DNA of 64,000 nt, taken from positions 595,760 through 659,759 of the forward strand of contig PSQN01000001.1 of assembly GCA_002989075.1 (NCBI GenBank), given 5' to 3'. Source of the DNA: Arthonia radiata. Its lineage: Eukaryota; Ascomycota; Arthoniomycetes; Arthoniales; Arthoniaceae. This document shows positions 53,650 to 64,000 of the stretch, piece after piece. The translations under genes and the position numbers were made by a program. The notes beneath the pieces are model-generated. The model saw only the letters and a program-made list of their open reading frames with translations, ran no database searches and was not told the origin of the DNA. Numbering within the stretch: the first letter of the stretch is position 1; each line of letters starts with the position of its first letter.

Positions 53650-54560
53650 GTGGTAGTTTCAAATACTCAAGGGCTGCTGGAAGGCTGTGCTGCTCGACAG
53701 GATCTGTATTTTGAGATTGAAGCTTCTCGATGCTCTGGAATCGCCGCACCGCCTGATTCCATAGCACGTCATCAATTGTCCTTTCACGCTAGTGGTGCTA
53801 GCCTTTCGCGATGACTAAGCAGCTGTTTCCTCATCATCGAGTCGCTCTTTCGACTTATCGCTGTGCATGCTCCTGCCGATGCCCCTCAACGTCAACACAC
53901 TGTCTTGCCGACGTAGTTGTCGGAATTAGGCCCGTGCCAGCGTTGGCGGTGGGTGGTTAACAGCCATTGGTATGCAGAGTGTATACAGCAGTGCTCCTGT
54001 CATCCCGCCCTCCGAGGTTTGCGCGTTTGTTACGCGGGTCACAAGTCGAAGTAAGAAAAGCATACATAGTTCCTCGAATTTCATAGATCTGGCCAATACA
54101 ATTTCCATTCGAAATAAACCTTTCAATCACTCTCTCCGCCCGTTCCAATTTTGCGGGTTCGCAGGTAAGGCTGCTTCTCGCAAGCAAGGCTGCTTCTCGC
54201 AAGTAAGGCCGCTTTTCGCATACTATTTTCAACGTGTATGCAAACCATTCGTCAATCAACTCATGAGCACAGAGTTACACTTGCCCTTCTCATAAGAACC
54301 ACCTTCCTTCTGTCATAAGCCGGAGCCGAACATAATCAAGGTGGATTTCGAAGACGCGTTTGCCGTATGCGTGCGCGACAGCCATGTTGCGGAGGCTCTG
54401 ACCCCTGTCACCAAGTCATGAATACAGTGTCCTCTTGCAACTACTAGGGCAAACACGGTATATATTACGGGATGCGTTAACCATACACAGCTCTGCTTTG
54501 GCCTGCGCATTTCAAGCGCTTCCGTTCGGACGCTAATCTAAATTTTCATTGAGATTTACA
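53650..54560. other. Divergent intergenic region
   Basis: Between MsrB and the hydrolase. 54160-54220 holds a short direct repeat (GCAAGCAAGGCTGCTTCTCG-type, AAGGCTGCTTCTCGCAAG repeated two to three times). No gene seen. Confidence 0.5.
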
Positions 54561-55673
54561 ATGCCGCAGAGTGATTCAGCTTTCTATAAAGCTTGGGACG
54601 TTGAAATATCCATCCCGAAGCAGAAACATGCAAAAACGGCGAGCGTTGAGGGCGGTCGAAAGATTCAATATTGGTCACAGTGAGCTCCTCTACCTCTGCT
54701 AATCTGCGCCTGCTAACGCATTCAGCGAGCCAGAAAAGCCCGTTGAATGGCTGCTGGTCAACGTAACCGGCTTGCGGAGCGTCAACACCGACCAGCGCTT
54801 CGACGATACCCTTCAGTACTTCGACACTCTGCAGCATCGCATGATAATCGTGCAAACAAATTATCCTGGTTACGGCGACACCTCACTCCCTTCTCAAGAA
54901 AAAAGCAGGTTTGAGACCCTTGTTTCGGACACGGTGGAAGTCGTGAACCACGTGGCTCGACGCAGGAAATTGAAGTTAATATACTTTGGGACTTCGATGG
55001 GTAAGCCGTGGCCTGTATTTCCTGTGGGATCTGAAGTTTATTTACATGCTATCTCTCAGGTGCCGCAGCGTGCTTCTCGGTAATGTCGCAGGACAGCAGG
55101 TTCAAGCTTGGCATCCGTGTCTGCGGACCGCGCACGTTCGACGATATCTACCTCGATGGCAAATTGGGCGAGTCACTCAAAAGCCATAAGCATGAACAAC
55201 GCCTGATTCCCTTCAAGATGTTCAAAGACCCCGATTACCTCCTTGGGGACGACCAAGTATGTTTGAAGAGGCGGATTATGAAGAAAGTCGCGCCAGTGTA
55301 CATGTTCCACAATTTCGATGATAAAGTCGTTCCGCTGTCGGCATCCGAAGTACGTGTCAAGCTGGTGACAAACAACGAGAGATCCACAGCTGTTTCGGCT
55401 GACACATTTGGGTAGGAAATTTGGCACAAGATTGCATCGAGGCACGAGTCGCTTTTAAACAGCGGCTACGAAAAGCAATCGGCATTGATCGTAATGAAGA
55501 CAAAAGGGCAAGGACACGTGTCTGCACGTTGGGATCACCGCAAGCCTATCTTTGACTGCATAAGCGCGCATATTGACCCGAACAGTGGATCGGGGAGTGA
55601 AGCGAACAGATACTTGGGCAAGCAGACGGATATCGAGCTCGCGGATGTCAAGTGGAATTTGCCTGGATGGTAA
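54561..55673 (+). CDS. Alpha/beta hydrolase-like protein
   Basis: Exons 54561-54679, 54726-55000, 55060-55411 and 55463-55673 encode 318 aa. Seen: IIVQTNYPGYGDTSLP (oxyanion region), the nucleophile elbow GTSMGGAA with Ser130 formed across the second splice, NFDDKVVPLSA (acid residue of the triad) and KGQGHVSARW (candidate His). The order Ser-Asp-His fits the fold. Substrate unknown; no signal peptide. Without the third intron (51 nt, GTAGGA...AACAG) an in-frame TAG at 55413 would stop the protein before the His, so the intron or a readthrough matters. The end ELADVKWNLPGW is duplicated at 57.2 kb. Confidence 0.65.
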
Positions 55674-56490
55674 GACATGCAGCGATGAAGCCCGGACTTC
55701 GACCGTGACAATCGGTGGGCCCACTCCTGGTTGGACGCGGAATTTGTGCGTCGTAACTCACAGATTCGGCGTGTATCACAACGGCTAATTCTGGTTGTCA
55801 AACGTCCCACCTCTCATCTCTCCACACTGCCTCGGGTGTAACTGCGTTTGCACAGCCTAGGCTGCCTTTCGCGTAGGATTTTTTCGCTGCGCTATACAGC
55901 AATTCTCAAATCGAGTATGAGTAGAGAACTACAACTAGACTGAAGATAGAGCATTTCCTTCTGTTGCGAACCGGGGCCAGGCATGGCCGAGGTTGATATG
56001 CGTAAAAGAATGTTCGTCGTGCACAAGTGCAACACGAGATTCTTGAGTGTTAAGAATATGCGTGTCATGGGGGGTGATCATGGCGTCGCCATGCAACTCT
56101 TTCGTCAGTGACCGCGTCCACATTTCTGAGTCATAATGAGGTGTGCGGAAGTTTCGAGTCGCGTGCTTACCGGCTTGATCAAGTCGCGCTTGCTGTTCCT
56201 TCCAGCTTGCCGCGCCCATCAAAACAGCTGGCAAGCCGTAAAGCGCGCGTTCACGATCTGAAGCACCTGAGACGCAGCGCCAACGGGCGACTCTGTATGC
56301 TGAACGTCGAGCGTACACGTGGGAACCTTTCAAGAAAAAAATTAGTCGTGGAGACACTGCAGAGCTGGCGTCGCTAGCCGCCCTTGGGATAATAGAATTG
56401 CTTATCCTCCACAAAGGCTCTGCTTACGGTGAGTGGTTCTGACGTTGGACTCGTGAGCTATGCTGACACGCACAGCAGGAACTCAGCAGC
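55674..56490. other. Intergenic region
   Basis: Between the hydrolase and a membrane-protein gene on the same strand. Short ORFs not supported. Confidence 0.45.
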
Positions 56491-57120
56491 ATGCCAAACT
56501 TACAGCCACCACCATATCTCGATCACCACTTTGCCACGAGCGTAACTGACCAAGCTCCTGGCGTGGCGCAAAAAGACCCCCGCGGATCTATAACCGACAT
56601 CGACCTCAAGCTCAACGACGAAGAGGCTCAGCTAATACCCTCAGCCGAGCGAGCTCTCGATCAAGTCACCCAAAGCTCAACGCCGCGCTCCTATATCTGG
56701 TTTTCAACATGCTGCACATACCTCTGCAACACCGCCCTCCTCGTCCGCATCCGCAGAATCCCTGCTGGTCACTACTACCTCCTCTTCTGGCTCACCACCA
56801 CGATCCTCCTCTTCGCCAGCCACATCGCCTTCCACGACCCTGATACCCATACGAACTGGCTCTGCAAGCCCGGCTTGATGTACCCAGTGCTGGACGAGTC
56901 ACTCAAGATCCTTCCGTTCACGCTCCTCTGCTCCGTTTGGACTATTGGCCTCTTTTCTCTCATTAATCAGTTGAATAGGGGCTGGTTCTTCAGCTATGAG
57001 GGAGATCAGATCTGTTTTGATGTTGGTGGTGGGATAATGGCGGGGTTGCTTGTGTCTTTGGTCATGCCGGTGTGGAGCCCGCTTTTGGAGGTGCCGTGGC
57101 CTGTTTGCGTGGGTCGATAA
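56491..57120 (+). CDS. Uncharacterised membrane protein, 209 aa
   Basis: Single exon; not recognised. A hydrophilic N-terminus (1-68) is followed by hydrophobic spans at about 69-85 (YIWFSTCCTYLCNTALLV), 94-110 (YYLLFWLTTTILLFAS), 138-158 (ILPFTLLCSVWTIGLFSLI) and 180-198 (GGGIMAGLLVSLVMPVWSPL), probably four helices. No family signature known to me. It sits in a stretch of damaged genes and may itself be recent. Confidence 0.55.
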   Translation: MPNLQPPPYLDHHFATSVTDQAPGVAQKDPRGSITDIDLKLNDEEAQLIPSAERALDQVTQSSTPRSYIWFSTCCTYLCNTALLVRIRRIPAGHYYLLFWLTTTILLFASHIAFHDPDTHTNWLCKPGLMYPVLDESLKILPFTLLCSVWTIGLFSLINQLNRGWFFSYEGDQICFDVGGGIMAGLLVSLVMPVWSPLLEVPWPVCVGR

Positions 57121-57178
57121 GGCTACTTGAAGTTGCTGCGGTGTGTGGGTTGCATACACGCGGGTTTTGAGCCCAGCA

Positions 57179-57259
57179 GTGCTGAGTGAAGCGAAGCAAC
57201 ACTTAAGCAAGCGGGCGGAGATTGAATTTGCTGAAACCGAGTGGGATCTGCTTGGATGG
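57179..57259 (+). pseudogene. Duplicated tail fragment of the hydrolase
   Basis: VLSEAKQHLSKRAEIEFAETEWDLLGW matches the hydrolase end SEANRYLGKQTDIELADVKWNLPGW at 55593-55670 in order and length. No elbow or acid block is near it, and the frame runs on without a stop at the matching place. Seen: only the C-terminal block. A remnant of a second copy is the simplest reading. Confidence 0.6.
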
Positions 57260-57692
57260 GAACAGTGGTACAGACTGTCGGTACTATCGGCTAATGACAT
57301 CAGTGCGGGTGCTGTCCATCGACAGGGAAGGCTGCAAGGCCGTAGAGAATGCAGGGCGACATGTTGTTCTATTCCAGAGGTCCTCCTGGGTCGTAGTGAA
57401 TTCGACGGATCAGCGGCAGCCTGCGGCTTTCGATCGCCATCCTCCTCGAAGCGCACAGCCGCCAATGTCATCAACGTATTCAGATAGGCTCAAGGTCAAG
57501 TCACGATTGCAGGCAATCCAGGCAGAGACAACCAGGCAGAGACAACTCTTCCTGTTCCACCATGTACACACAACCTCCATTCTGAAAACTGTTTGTGTCG
57601 TGCTAGTATGATGGTGCGGCGCTATCAATGCTCCCGTGACTGCTCGCAGCTATTCTGTGTTCCTGCCGTGTGGTGATTGACTACTGACCGCT

Positions 57693-60084
57693 TCAGGCAA
57701 ACTTCCAGCCCTGATCAGTCTCCGTCAACTCCACCCGCTGCCTCTTCGCTAGCTCTTCAATGTCTTCAATCTTCAGTTTCTTCTGCTGCGCCAACTTGAC
57801 CGAAGGTTTGAAGTCGTCCAGACCGTAGAGCAGCAGAGGTAGAATACTGCCCTTCCAGTCTTTCTCAGGCCTACCCCGGTCCTTGAACAATATGAGTGTC
57901 GTTGGGACGAGGCTGCTGAGAACCAAAAGGATGGCGATGGCGAGATAAGTCAGCCATACCCAGCGTATGTGGTACACTGTCACATAGGTTTGAGAAATCT
58001 CTGGCGCGGGTACGCTAAAGCGCCCGGGAGCTCCGTTTTGCCGTACGTAGACGCTTGCAGAGTGGGCGACCCTCGCAAAGGATTCGTTGAGCGTAGAGAC
58101 GTTAAAATCGCCGTGGTTGAACAGCTGCGAGATGTAAGATGAGCTGTGCACCCGCCCTGCCTCATCTATACAACTCCTAGGGCTCGAAAATTGCAGTTTC
58201 TCACCAGGCCAATGCAAGTCTTGGGCCATGGTGCCTGTATATGTCTGAGCGTTGAATCGTATAATCGATTGCCCAACACCATAAACACATTCTTGGTATT
58301 TGTCTATGATAAGACTCGGTTTAATAAGCCAAGTTTCAGTAAGGGAAAACTCCGGCTCAGGAACGATTATATGTAGATCGTGTTGTAAGTACTCCTCCCA
58401 CGCTGCGGTGGCAAACCAGGATTCCTGGTTCTACCGATACTACACTAGGATCAGGGGTCTCATCGCCGTCGATCAGGAGGCAGTGCTAGGCAGCAGCATT
58501 AGTAAAGGTAGGATATATAAGGGTTCTCCGAGACACTGTAGAATATCAAGGTCGGTAGTAGTAGCAATCGAGCGACAGTATCCGCTATCCCTTACAACAG
58601 ATCGTAGCCATCAATAGACATTGCGGCAGTCTTAGGCACGGTATAGTTGATGTTAGAACTTTCAAAAGCTATATTGATGGGGAAGGGCCCCGAGCCCTGC
58701 TCAGTGAGACAAGTCGCATTCGCAACAGCGGAAAACACAAAAGTGAAGGGTCTCGTATCGAGAACCGTTTCCTGAAGCGTATTATTCACGACTGATGAAT
58801 CGATCTTTTGGATACAGGGCCTGATTGAGCATCTGGCTGCACCATATCCACGACATTGCCAATTATCCTTGCCAGATTGACACGTCGAGTGACCATAATT
58901 TGGAGACTACCACGGCGCTCCGTTCAGAAAACCGCCAAGGACTGTTATGTCGTTGGTGTAGTAGCATGAGGTGACATTCATGAAGCCATCCGGTGATTGA
59001 AATCGTTTGGCAGGGGTGCTATCGAATAGGGTTTCTGGGTCGCTTTCGTAGGACAGATATGCTTCTTCAAAGCAAGTCATAGCATGAAGTCGAGCAGATG
59101 AAGATTTGTTGCCATCGTCGCTTTTTGTGACGCTTCGCGGAATAGTATATGAAGCTTTTTGGCGACTGCATGGGCCCTTAAATATTTTCCCTTCCGTGTT
59201 CTGGCAACTAGAATCTGGTAACGGTATTGAGCCGTTTTGGAAAACGATATGATCACTAACGTCGTTACACCCGCCACAGTAGCCGAGCGTGTAGAAAAGA
59301 CCGAACTGACAATTCCCTGTTGAGCAGTACGGGCTAACTTTTGGGTGACTGGTCTCGAATAACGGGCTGAGTAAAGCTTCTTGCATGCCCCCTGAGAGGT
59401 GCGGCTCATGATTCTGGGGGTCATCGAATGGGACACCGTCATCAAAGAAATTAGTGCGTGGTATTGAGGATGATAACTTAGGCGAGAGCTGTAACTCCCC
59501 TCTTTGGCTAACACTTTGTTGCGTGAAGGCAGGAATTCCTAGCAGTACCAAAGTTGCGAGGGCGCTAAGATAACCAGAGAGACTTCTAGGGCGGAAGTTG
59601 AGAACTTGAGATTCACTTCTCGCGGTAAAGTTGTTTGGTTGCTTACCTATCTTTGATCTTGTAGAGATACTTCAGAGCTCCTAGAGGCCCACGACTTGCT
59701 TCATCAATAGTGTTTAGGTCTGCAAGAGGGTGTGGGTTCTGAAAACTGTGCCACTTGAGTTGAGCAAGCGCTTGCGAAGACTCAGCTTGTGTTTAGCGTT
59801 AATAACTAGGAAGGCACTCACAAGATCCTATCACGTAAGCGAGGAGACTTTGTAGGGCTGTAGCTAGTACTGCAATTGCGGTGCCAACACTTATACTGTG
59901 CGGAGCAGTCGGGATCCGTTGTCCATCATTAGTAATCAAAGTAGCGATAGTCGCAGTAAAGCATCCTGCTATGGCGACGAGTGCAGCTATCGAGAACTTC
60001 CATGTAAGTAGGACTAAAGCTTTTAGTTGCATAATCAACAGAGTACGGAACAGGGACGCTTACAACGTGCCACGCCTTTGTCAT
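57693..60084 (-). pseudogene. Broken DUF3176 copy
   Basis: Related to the intact gene at 37.9 kb. Exons 60084-60064 (MTKAWHV), 59996-59822, 59770-59647 and from 59585 are phase-consistent and give TM span FSIAALVAIAGCF, the signature QLKWHSFQNPHPLADLNTIDEASRGPLGALKYLYK, YLSALATLVLLGIPAF and a Cys-rich ectodomain (CSTGNCQFG...CGGC). A TAG at 58907-58909 then interrupts a frame that continues as STCQSGKDNWQCRGYGAARCSIRPC. After VPKTAAMSIDGYDLL (about 58592) about 160 bases cannot be read in any matching frame before WFATAAWEEYLQ resumes near 58430, leading to the last span WLTYLAIAILLVLSSLVP and a stop at 57693. Two defects make it a likely pseudogene. Confidence 0.65.
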
Positions 60085-60149
60085 CCCTTCCTTGCTTTGC
60101 TGACTGCTGCTTCTGAGACGTCCGCGATATCCACTGAAAGCTGAAGAGG

Positions 60150-60629
60150 TCACAAATCCTCTTCCAGAACGTTAAGCTCTCCAGTGACGCTACAGAACGC
60201 TTTGAAGGGTGTATTGATCGAACCAGGTTCGTCTATCACAGATGTGATGGGGTGAATGAGGGCTTCCATAATGTTTTGTAATTGAGCGGGAAGCTTGTTG
60301 AGCGTACTGATGGATGTAGGCAGATTGACGAGGCTCGTTCTGCCTTGCCACTGTTTCACCATCCATAAAGCGTCGCTAATTATATCAGCCGCAGGGTGCA
60401 TGCATGAGCTATGTGCGAGAAGTCGCACACATAGAAGTGGCTGTGTCCTATGCAGGAACGGGAGCCAATCTATAAACTGGAAAGCTTTCGATTCCGTGAA
60501 CGCGTGAAATGAGTACATACAACAGAATGCGGCAAGTAACGGTACGTAGAGCTGCAACAAAGCTCGGTCCCTGTCAGCTGAGCGTTGATTGCGCAGAGGA
60601 CGAGGTCTCAGCGACGTGGCAGTGTACAT
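60150..60629 (-). CDS. Doubtful hypothetical ORF, 159 aa
   Basis: First ATG in frame is 60629 (MYTATSLRPRPLRNQRS). Contains YVPLLAAFCCMYSFHAF and Cys/His/Leu-rich stretches without a known motif. It lies just upstream of the broken DUF3176 gene. Function unknown; may be chance. Confidence 0.25.
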   Translation of the reverse strand: MYTATSLRPRPLRNQRSADRDRALLQLYVPLLAAFCCMYSFHAFTESKAFQFIDWLPFLHRTQPLLCVRLLAHSSCMHPAADIISDALWMVKQWQGRTSLVNLPTSISTLNKLPAQLQNIMEALIHPITSVIDEPGSINTPFKAFCSVTGELNVLEEDL

Positions 60630-61099
60630 GTCATGGGAAGGAAAGCTCTGCGCATAGAAATAGGCAAAAACATGCGAAGTTGCTGTGAAGGTAGAGGCGA
60701 AGTGCAATGGAGCCTTTTCATCCGGCGTATAGCGTCGCGCAGGGTTCTTGACGGCTGTCGTTGTTATAAACGGTTAGACTTGGCCAAGGCCAGACGGAGG
60801 ACTAGTTGGGATTTCACGAAAAAGATAGCAGGCGACGGGCCCTTTTGTGAACGTCCCAAACAAAGGAGAAAGTTGCCTCACCACATCGTGCGACATTGGG
60901 CCAAGTCATCAAGAACTGTCTGTCAAACCCACTGTACCAGCGGCCGGTGACTGGTTGTATAGTAATACCATTCCTTCACTTACCGTCGACGTTCTCAACT
61001 CGGCTGTATGTTATTTGCTGGATTGCCAAATATATTAGTGTATGTCCTCCGAGGGCCAAGCTGTGTCCTATCCAAAATCTCTGTGCAAATGTCGAGCGA
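60630..61099. other. Intergenic region
   Basis: 3' side of the CUE-SMR gene. No gene or clear signal seen. Confidence 0.45.
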
Positions 61100-62833
61100 T
61101 TATCGCCCCTTCCCGACAACAAACACACTCCCCTCCAAAAACCTCACCCGCCACCCCTGCCCCTCCAACATCCTTCCCACCGCGGGCCCCAGAACTCCTC
61201 TCCCACCCTGACTATGTTGCCCCCGTCCCGTCACGATCTCCAAACCCCCGTCCTCGCCTTCCTCCCTGTACACCCGCCCATCCATCCCCTTCATCCCGCG
61301 CCCGCCGCCGCTCCGCCACCACCCCTCCGTCCGACAACGCGCGATCCTGACAGCGTCTCTAACGCTGACACCGTGCAGATCCACGTACCCAGCCCCGGAC
61401 TGCGAGGACACGAGTCTATCCGCTTCTGCGCCCCGCGCTTCCGTGGCGGCTTTCGCGTGGTCGCGGCCGACTTGGCTGTAGTAGCCCGCAGCGGCGGACA
61501 TAAGGCGGTCGGAGTGCGCGCGGCGGTGGGCGGCGGACGCCTGGTCGAAGGCGCGGGACGCGAGGGCGGAGTGCGCAGTGGCGATTTGGGAGTAGGAGTG
61601 CTTTGGAAGGGAGGGTGTGACGGGTGTACGGGTGGGTGAGGCGACTGTTGTGTAGTCTGATCCTTTGTGATGAGTGGAAGTGGGAGTGGACGACTGCGGT
61701 GCGGGGCTGGGACGGAAGACGAGGTCGATTCCGCCGGGCGTTCTGGAGGAGGTGGTCAAGGCTGTGGCGAGTTCGTGGGCTGCGCTTTCGGAGGGGTATG
61801 TGAGGCGCACGATGGAGACGAGTTGGCTGGGTGGGACGGTGCGGAAGTCGCGGCCGAGGTTGCAGGATTGTTGCTGGAGGGTCGGATCGCCAGCGGGCAG
61901 AGTCGCGTTGGGGTGGTCGGTGGGTAGAGGGGCATCGAGGATTGCAGCGACGGCGCGCGCTGCTGAAGCGCCCTGTTTGTGGTAGATGGAAGAGACTGAG
62001 TGCTTCGGAAGTTGAGTGCAGCGCACGATAAGCTCGATGTCTTCGTTCCCCGTGTGCCAGCTATTCTTAGAAGCGCGCGTCGGACTTGAAGGTAGACTTG
62101 AGGTCCGTCGCGGACTATTGCTGAGCTCGCTGCCTTTCCATTTATTCTTCTTCCGGGCCTTCTGTCTGCGGCGGTTCAGATCTTCTGAAAAGGCTTCGAT
62201 GCCCTTCGCTGGGAGTTGGAAGCTCTCTTCGCCATCAACAAAGTCGCCGGAGTGGAACATCGCGTGATTGAGCAGCTCATCCATTGCGCGATCTATGCTC
62301 CAATCGCATCTCTTCAGCGTATGCCTCAGCGAGTACTCCTTCGTATCTGGAAACATCTCCTGTAGGACCGCGGTCTTGTCGTCGTCGCTGGCGTCGCGAA
62401 GTTCGCGGATGCTTTCCGCCAGTGGAATATCGCCGCTCTCATCGCTGCGCACATCGAGTGAGCGCAATCCATTAGACAGGCTTGTTACATCAGTCGCTTG
62501 AGTCTGGACGTCATATGTACCTGGACACGACTCCGCATGCACTGAGGTCTCATCCTGCTCTTGTGTTGGTGCTACCCCGCCGCCTGTGCCAGAGGGGTCA
62601 AAGCCGCTGTCTGACTGCTCTTGCGCTGAGCCTTTGATTGAGTCGAGAACATCGCGGGCTGCGCTTTGTCCATCATTTGTATTGAGGTTGTAGTCGGATA
62701 CAATTGCCGACAGTAGCGCTGGGTCGAGTGGGGGACAATACTCCCTCTGCTCAACATGATCAGCATCCAGTCAAGTTTGAAATTAGAGGACAGACTGTGC
62801 GCGTACCTCGAGCGCGTTCAGGGTTTCAGTCAT
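61100..62833 (-). CDS. CUE-DUF1771-SMR protein, Cue2-like
   Basis: Exons 62833-62807 and 62746-61100 (60-nt intron) encode 557 aa. Known: yeast Cue2 carries CUE domains and an SMR endonuclease that cuts mRNA at collided ribosomes in no-go decay. Seen: MTETLNALEREYCPPLDPALLSAIV; a CUE-like helix at about 150-190 (VLQEMFPDTKEYSLRHTLKRCDWSIDRAMDELLNH); FQLPAKGIEAFSEDLNRRRQKARKKNK; a second CUE-like block ELIVRCTQLPKHSV; a DUF1771 helix SQIATAHSALASRAFDQASAAHRRA; and the SMR domain VDLHGVSVRDAVRIA (DLHG) and GLEIVTGRGQHSQGGRG (TGRG-x-H), the catalytic-type motifs. Sure of the architecture; the role is by analogy. Confidence 0.88.
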
Positions 62834-63385
62834 GAGGTGGGTCTATCGCTCTCAAAACAAGTTGTGATTTTGAACTTTTGATTAACCGGCTGGAAAACAT
62901 TTCTGAAACCTTTGGATTCATTGGTGCAGAGTTTCGACTAGCATTTCTCAATGGCCGAGCAGTATGTAAGGCGGCCTTTGGGCTCGCGAAAGACGGTTTG
63001 CCCATGCTCAGGCGCTTTGATGACGTCACTAAGACATCTAGCTGAATGAAACGTGCGCAAAGCATATTACCTTGAACGAGCAGAGACCGAATGAAAAAAG
63101 ACCATATGATCAAGGAGCTCGTTGCGTTGATCTTGGAAGCTGTTGCTCTAGTAGAAGTCGCCATTGCATGACCAATCTTTCAAAACCTCATCCCGCTGCT
63201 TCACGGTTCGAAGCCATTCTTGAGCTCATATTTGGATCTCGCACCAACCTCCAATTGACGACATTGCCAACGGCAGTACGTTTTCGAACTGCCTTGAGCG
63301 CCAGTCGCCCAAGCGCCTGTGCCCTGGCGTGTGCCCCAGAAACGCCGAGATACGTTGAGTCAAGTCCTCTCGGTCCCCAGGGACC
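62834..63385. other. Intergenic region
   Basis: Upstream of the CUE-SMR gene, 3' side of the dynamin-family gene. Nothing recognised. Confidence 0.5.
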
Positions 63386-64000
63386 TCACTGCTGCCGAGT
63401 CACGCTGTTCAGTAAATCCATCGCCTTCTTCAGCTTGGCAATCTCCTCTGAAACCTCTTGGCGCCTCTGCTCTCGCCTTCTATCCTCGGTCAGAAGCTTT
63501 TTGCAATTCGCCACGCTCTCCGCGTCATCCCCATCGATGCCCAGACCTCGTGACAAAGCTGTCGCCAGCCGCTCGCGAAGTCTCTCGAAGACTTCGAGCT
63601 GAGACTTCTTTCCAATGTTGTCTGCCAGCGTGCCTGCCGCGAGATTATAGTAACCGCGAATGCGCGCCATTACTTGTATCTCGGCATCCCGCGGATCTTC
63701 GCCTATCTTTTCGTCTTTCAGGGTTTGAGCCTTTTTGTCACGAGCTGGACCTTCAGTAACCGGCTTGCCAGTCATTCTCTCATCCCAGTTGACGTACGCT
63801 CTCTTTCGAGATCTCTTTCTCTCATCGCGTAGGAAGGCGAGCTGTCTCTGTCTGTAGATCTTGAGCATCTCTGCGTTACACGTAAACGGCTTGCGCTGCT
63901 CTGCCTGCAGTGTTCGCATGCAATTCTGCTCGTGGGCATCGAATATCTCATCGAAGCACGTGTTGACAGCAATCTGTATTGCACCTGGCAGTTCAGTACT
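63386..64000 (-). CDS. Dynamin-family GTPase, C-terminal (GED) part
   Basis: The last 204 codons of a gene that starts beyond the right edge. Seen: NTCFDEIFDAHEQNCMRTL, AYVNWDERMTG and the GTPase effector domain AEIQVMARIRGYYNLAAGTLADNI...QLEVFERLRERLATALSRGLG with a charged coiled-coil end (EEIAKLKKAMDLLNSV). The GTPase and stalk are outside the window. Fungal Mx/Vps1-type dynamin-like proteins end this way; the subfamily is not fixed by this end. No internal intron was seen. Confidence 0.82.
   Translation of the reverse strand, partial: STELPGAIQIAVNTCFDEIFDAHEQNCMRTLQAEQRKPFTCNAEMLKIYRQRQLAFLRDERKRSRKRAYVNWDERMTGKPVTEGPARDKKAQTLKDEKIGEDPRDAEIQVMARIRGYYNLAAGTLADNIGKKSQLEVFERLRERLATALSRGLGIDGDDAESVANCKKLLTEDRRREQRRQEVSEEIAKLKKAMDLLNSVTRQQ

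Noticed and set aside
18087-60084. Repeat-induced point mutation as cause of the stops
   Set aside because: The stops could come from C-to-T changes at CpA, but the TAG of the secreted-protein gene aligns with AAG in its own internal repeat, and the damaged genes also carry indels. Not enough to claim it.
1-64000. tRNA genes, CRISPR arrays, transposases, viral genes
   Set aside because: Looked for A/B box-like and cloverleaf patterns, spaced repeats and integrase/transposase or polymerase motifs; none seen by eye. A tRNAscan and repeat search would settle this.

Overview
The window is nuclear DNA of a filamentous ascomycete. About thirty protein-coding loci lie on both strands. They carry short GT-AG introns (mostly 45-70 nt) with a CTGAC/CTAAC-like branch site close to the acceptor. 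The products are typical of fungi: a KCH-type K+ channel protein, two DUF3176 membrane proteins, a two-domain glyoxalase I, ATP-type PEPCK, a Cue2-like CUE-SMR protein and a YANK/STK32 kinase. Gene content and intron style suggest a dothideomycete; this is an inference, not proven from sequence. No tRNA, rRNA, CRISPR, transposon or viral gene was found.

Layout. 1-9.1 kb is housekeeping: Icp55 peptidase (5' part only), SIRT5-like sirtuin, a Roadblock/LAMTOR2-like protein, glyoxalase I, CPD photolyase and a two-HKD phospholipase D-like protein. 9.6-14.0 kb holds four same-strand related genes for low-complexity proteins that start Met-Cys, a tandem family I cannot assign. 15.6-17.2 kb is the KCH channel protein. 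17.8-24.6 kb holds two related secreted-protein loci: a large one at 21.1-24.6 kb with coiled-coil and acidic repeats and one in-frame TAG, and a decayed copy at 18.1-20.6 kb. 25.2-32.7 kb carries PEPCK, an MFS transporter with unusually long uniform introns, and glucose-6-phosphate 1-epimerase. 33-43 kb carries an unknown protein, a 4-TM protein, the branched-chain keto-acid dehydrogenase E1 beta subunit, a DUF3176 protein, a 51-residue single-pass peptide and a small mitochondrial-looking protein. 42.9-52.3 kb carries a SNF2 ATPase, the STK32-like kinase and the E2 enzyme Ubc8. 52.9-60.7 kb is rich in damaged or duplicated genes: MsrB with a 1-nt shift, an alpha/beta hydrolase with a duplicated tail downstream, and a broken DUF3176 copy. 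61.1-64 kb has the CUE-SMR protein and the GED end of a dynamin-family GTPase.

The genes do not form one pathway. Themes are mitochondrial protein and metabolite maintenance (Icp55, SIRT5-like, MsrB, E1 beta, glyoxalase), gluconeogenesis and its control (PEPCK, Ubc8, G6P epimerase) and membrane transport.

Most notable: (i) the Ubc8 gene, where the conserved protein is only obtained with 8-nt, 3-nt and 1-nt exons; (ii) the tandem family of four Met-Cys proteins; (iii) the secreted pair, one repeat-rich and nearly open, the other decayed.
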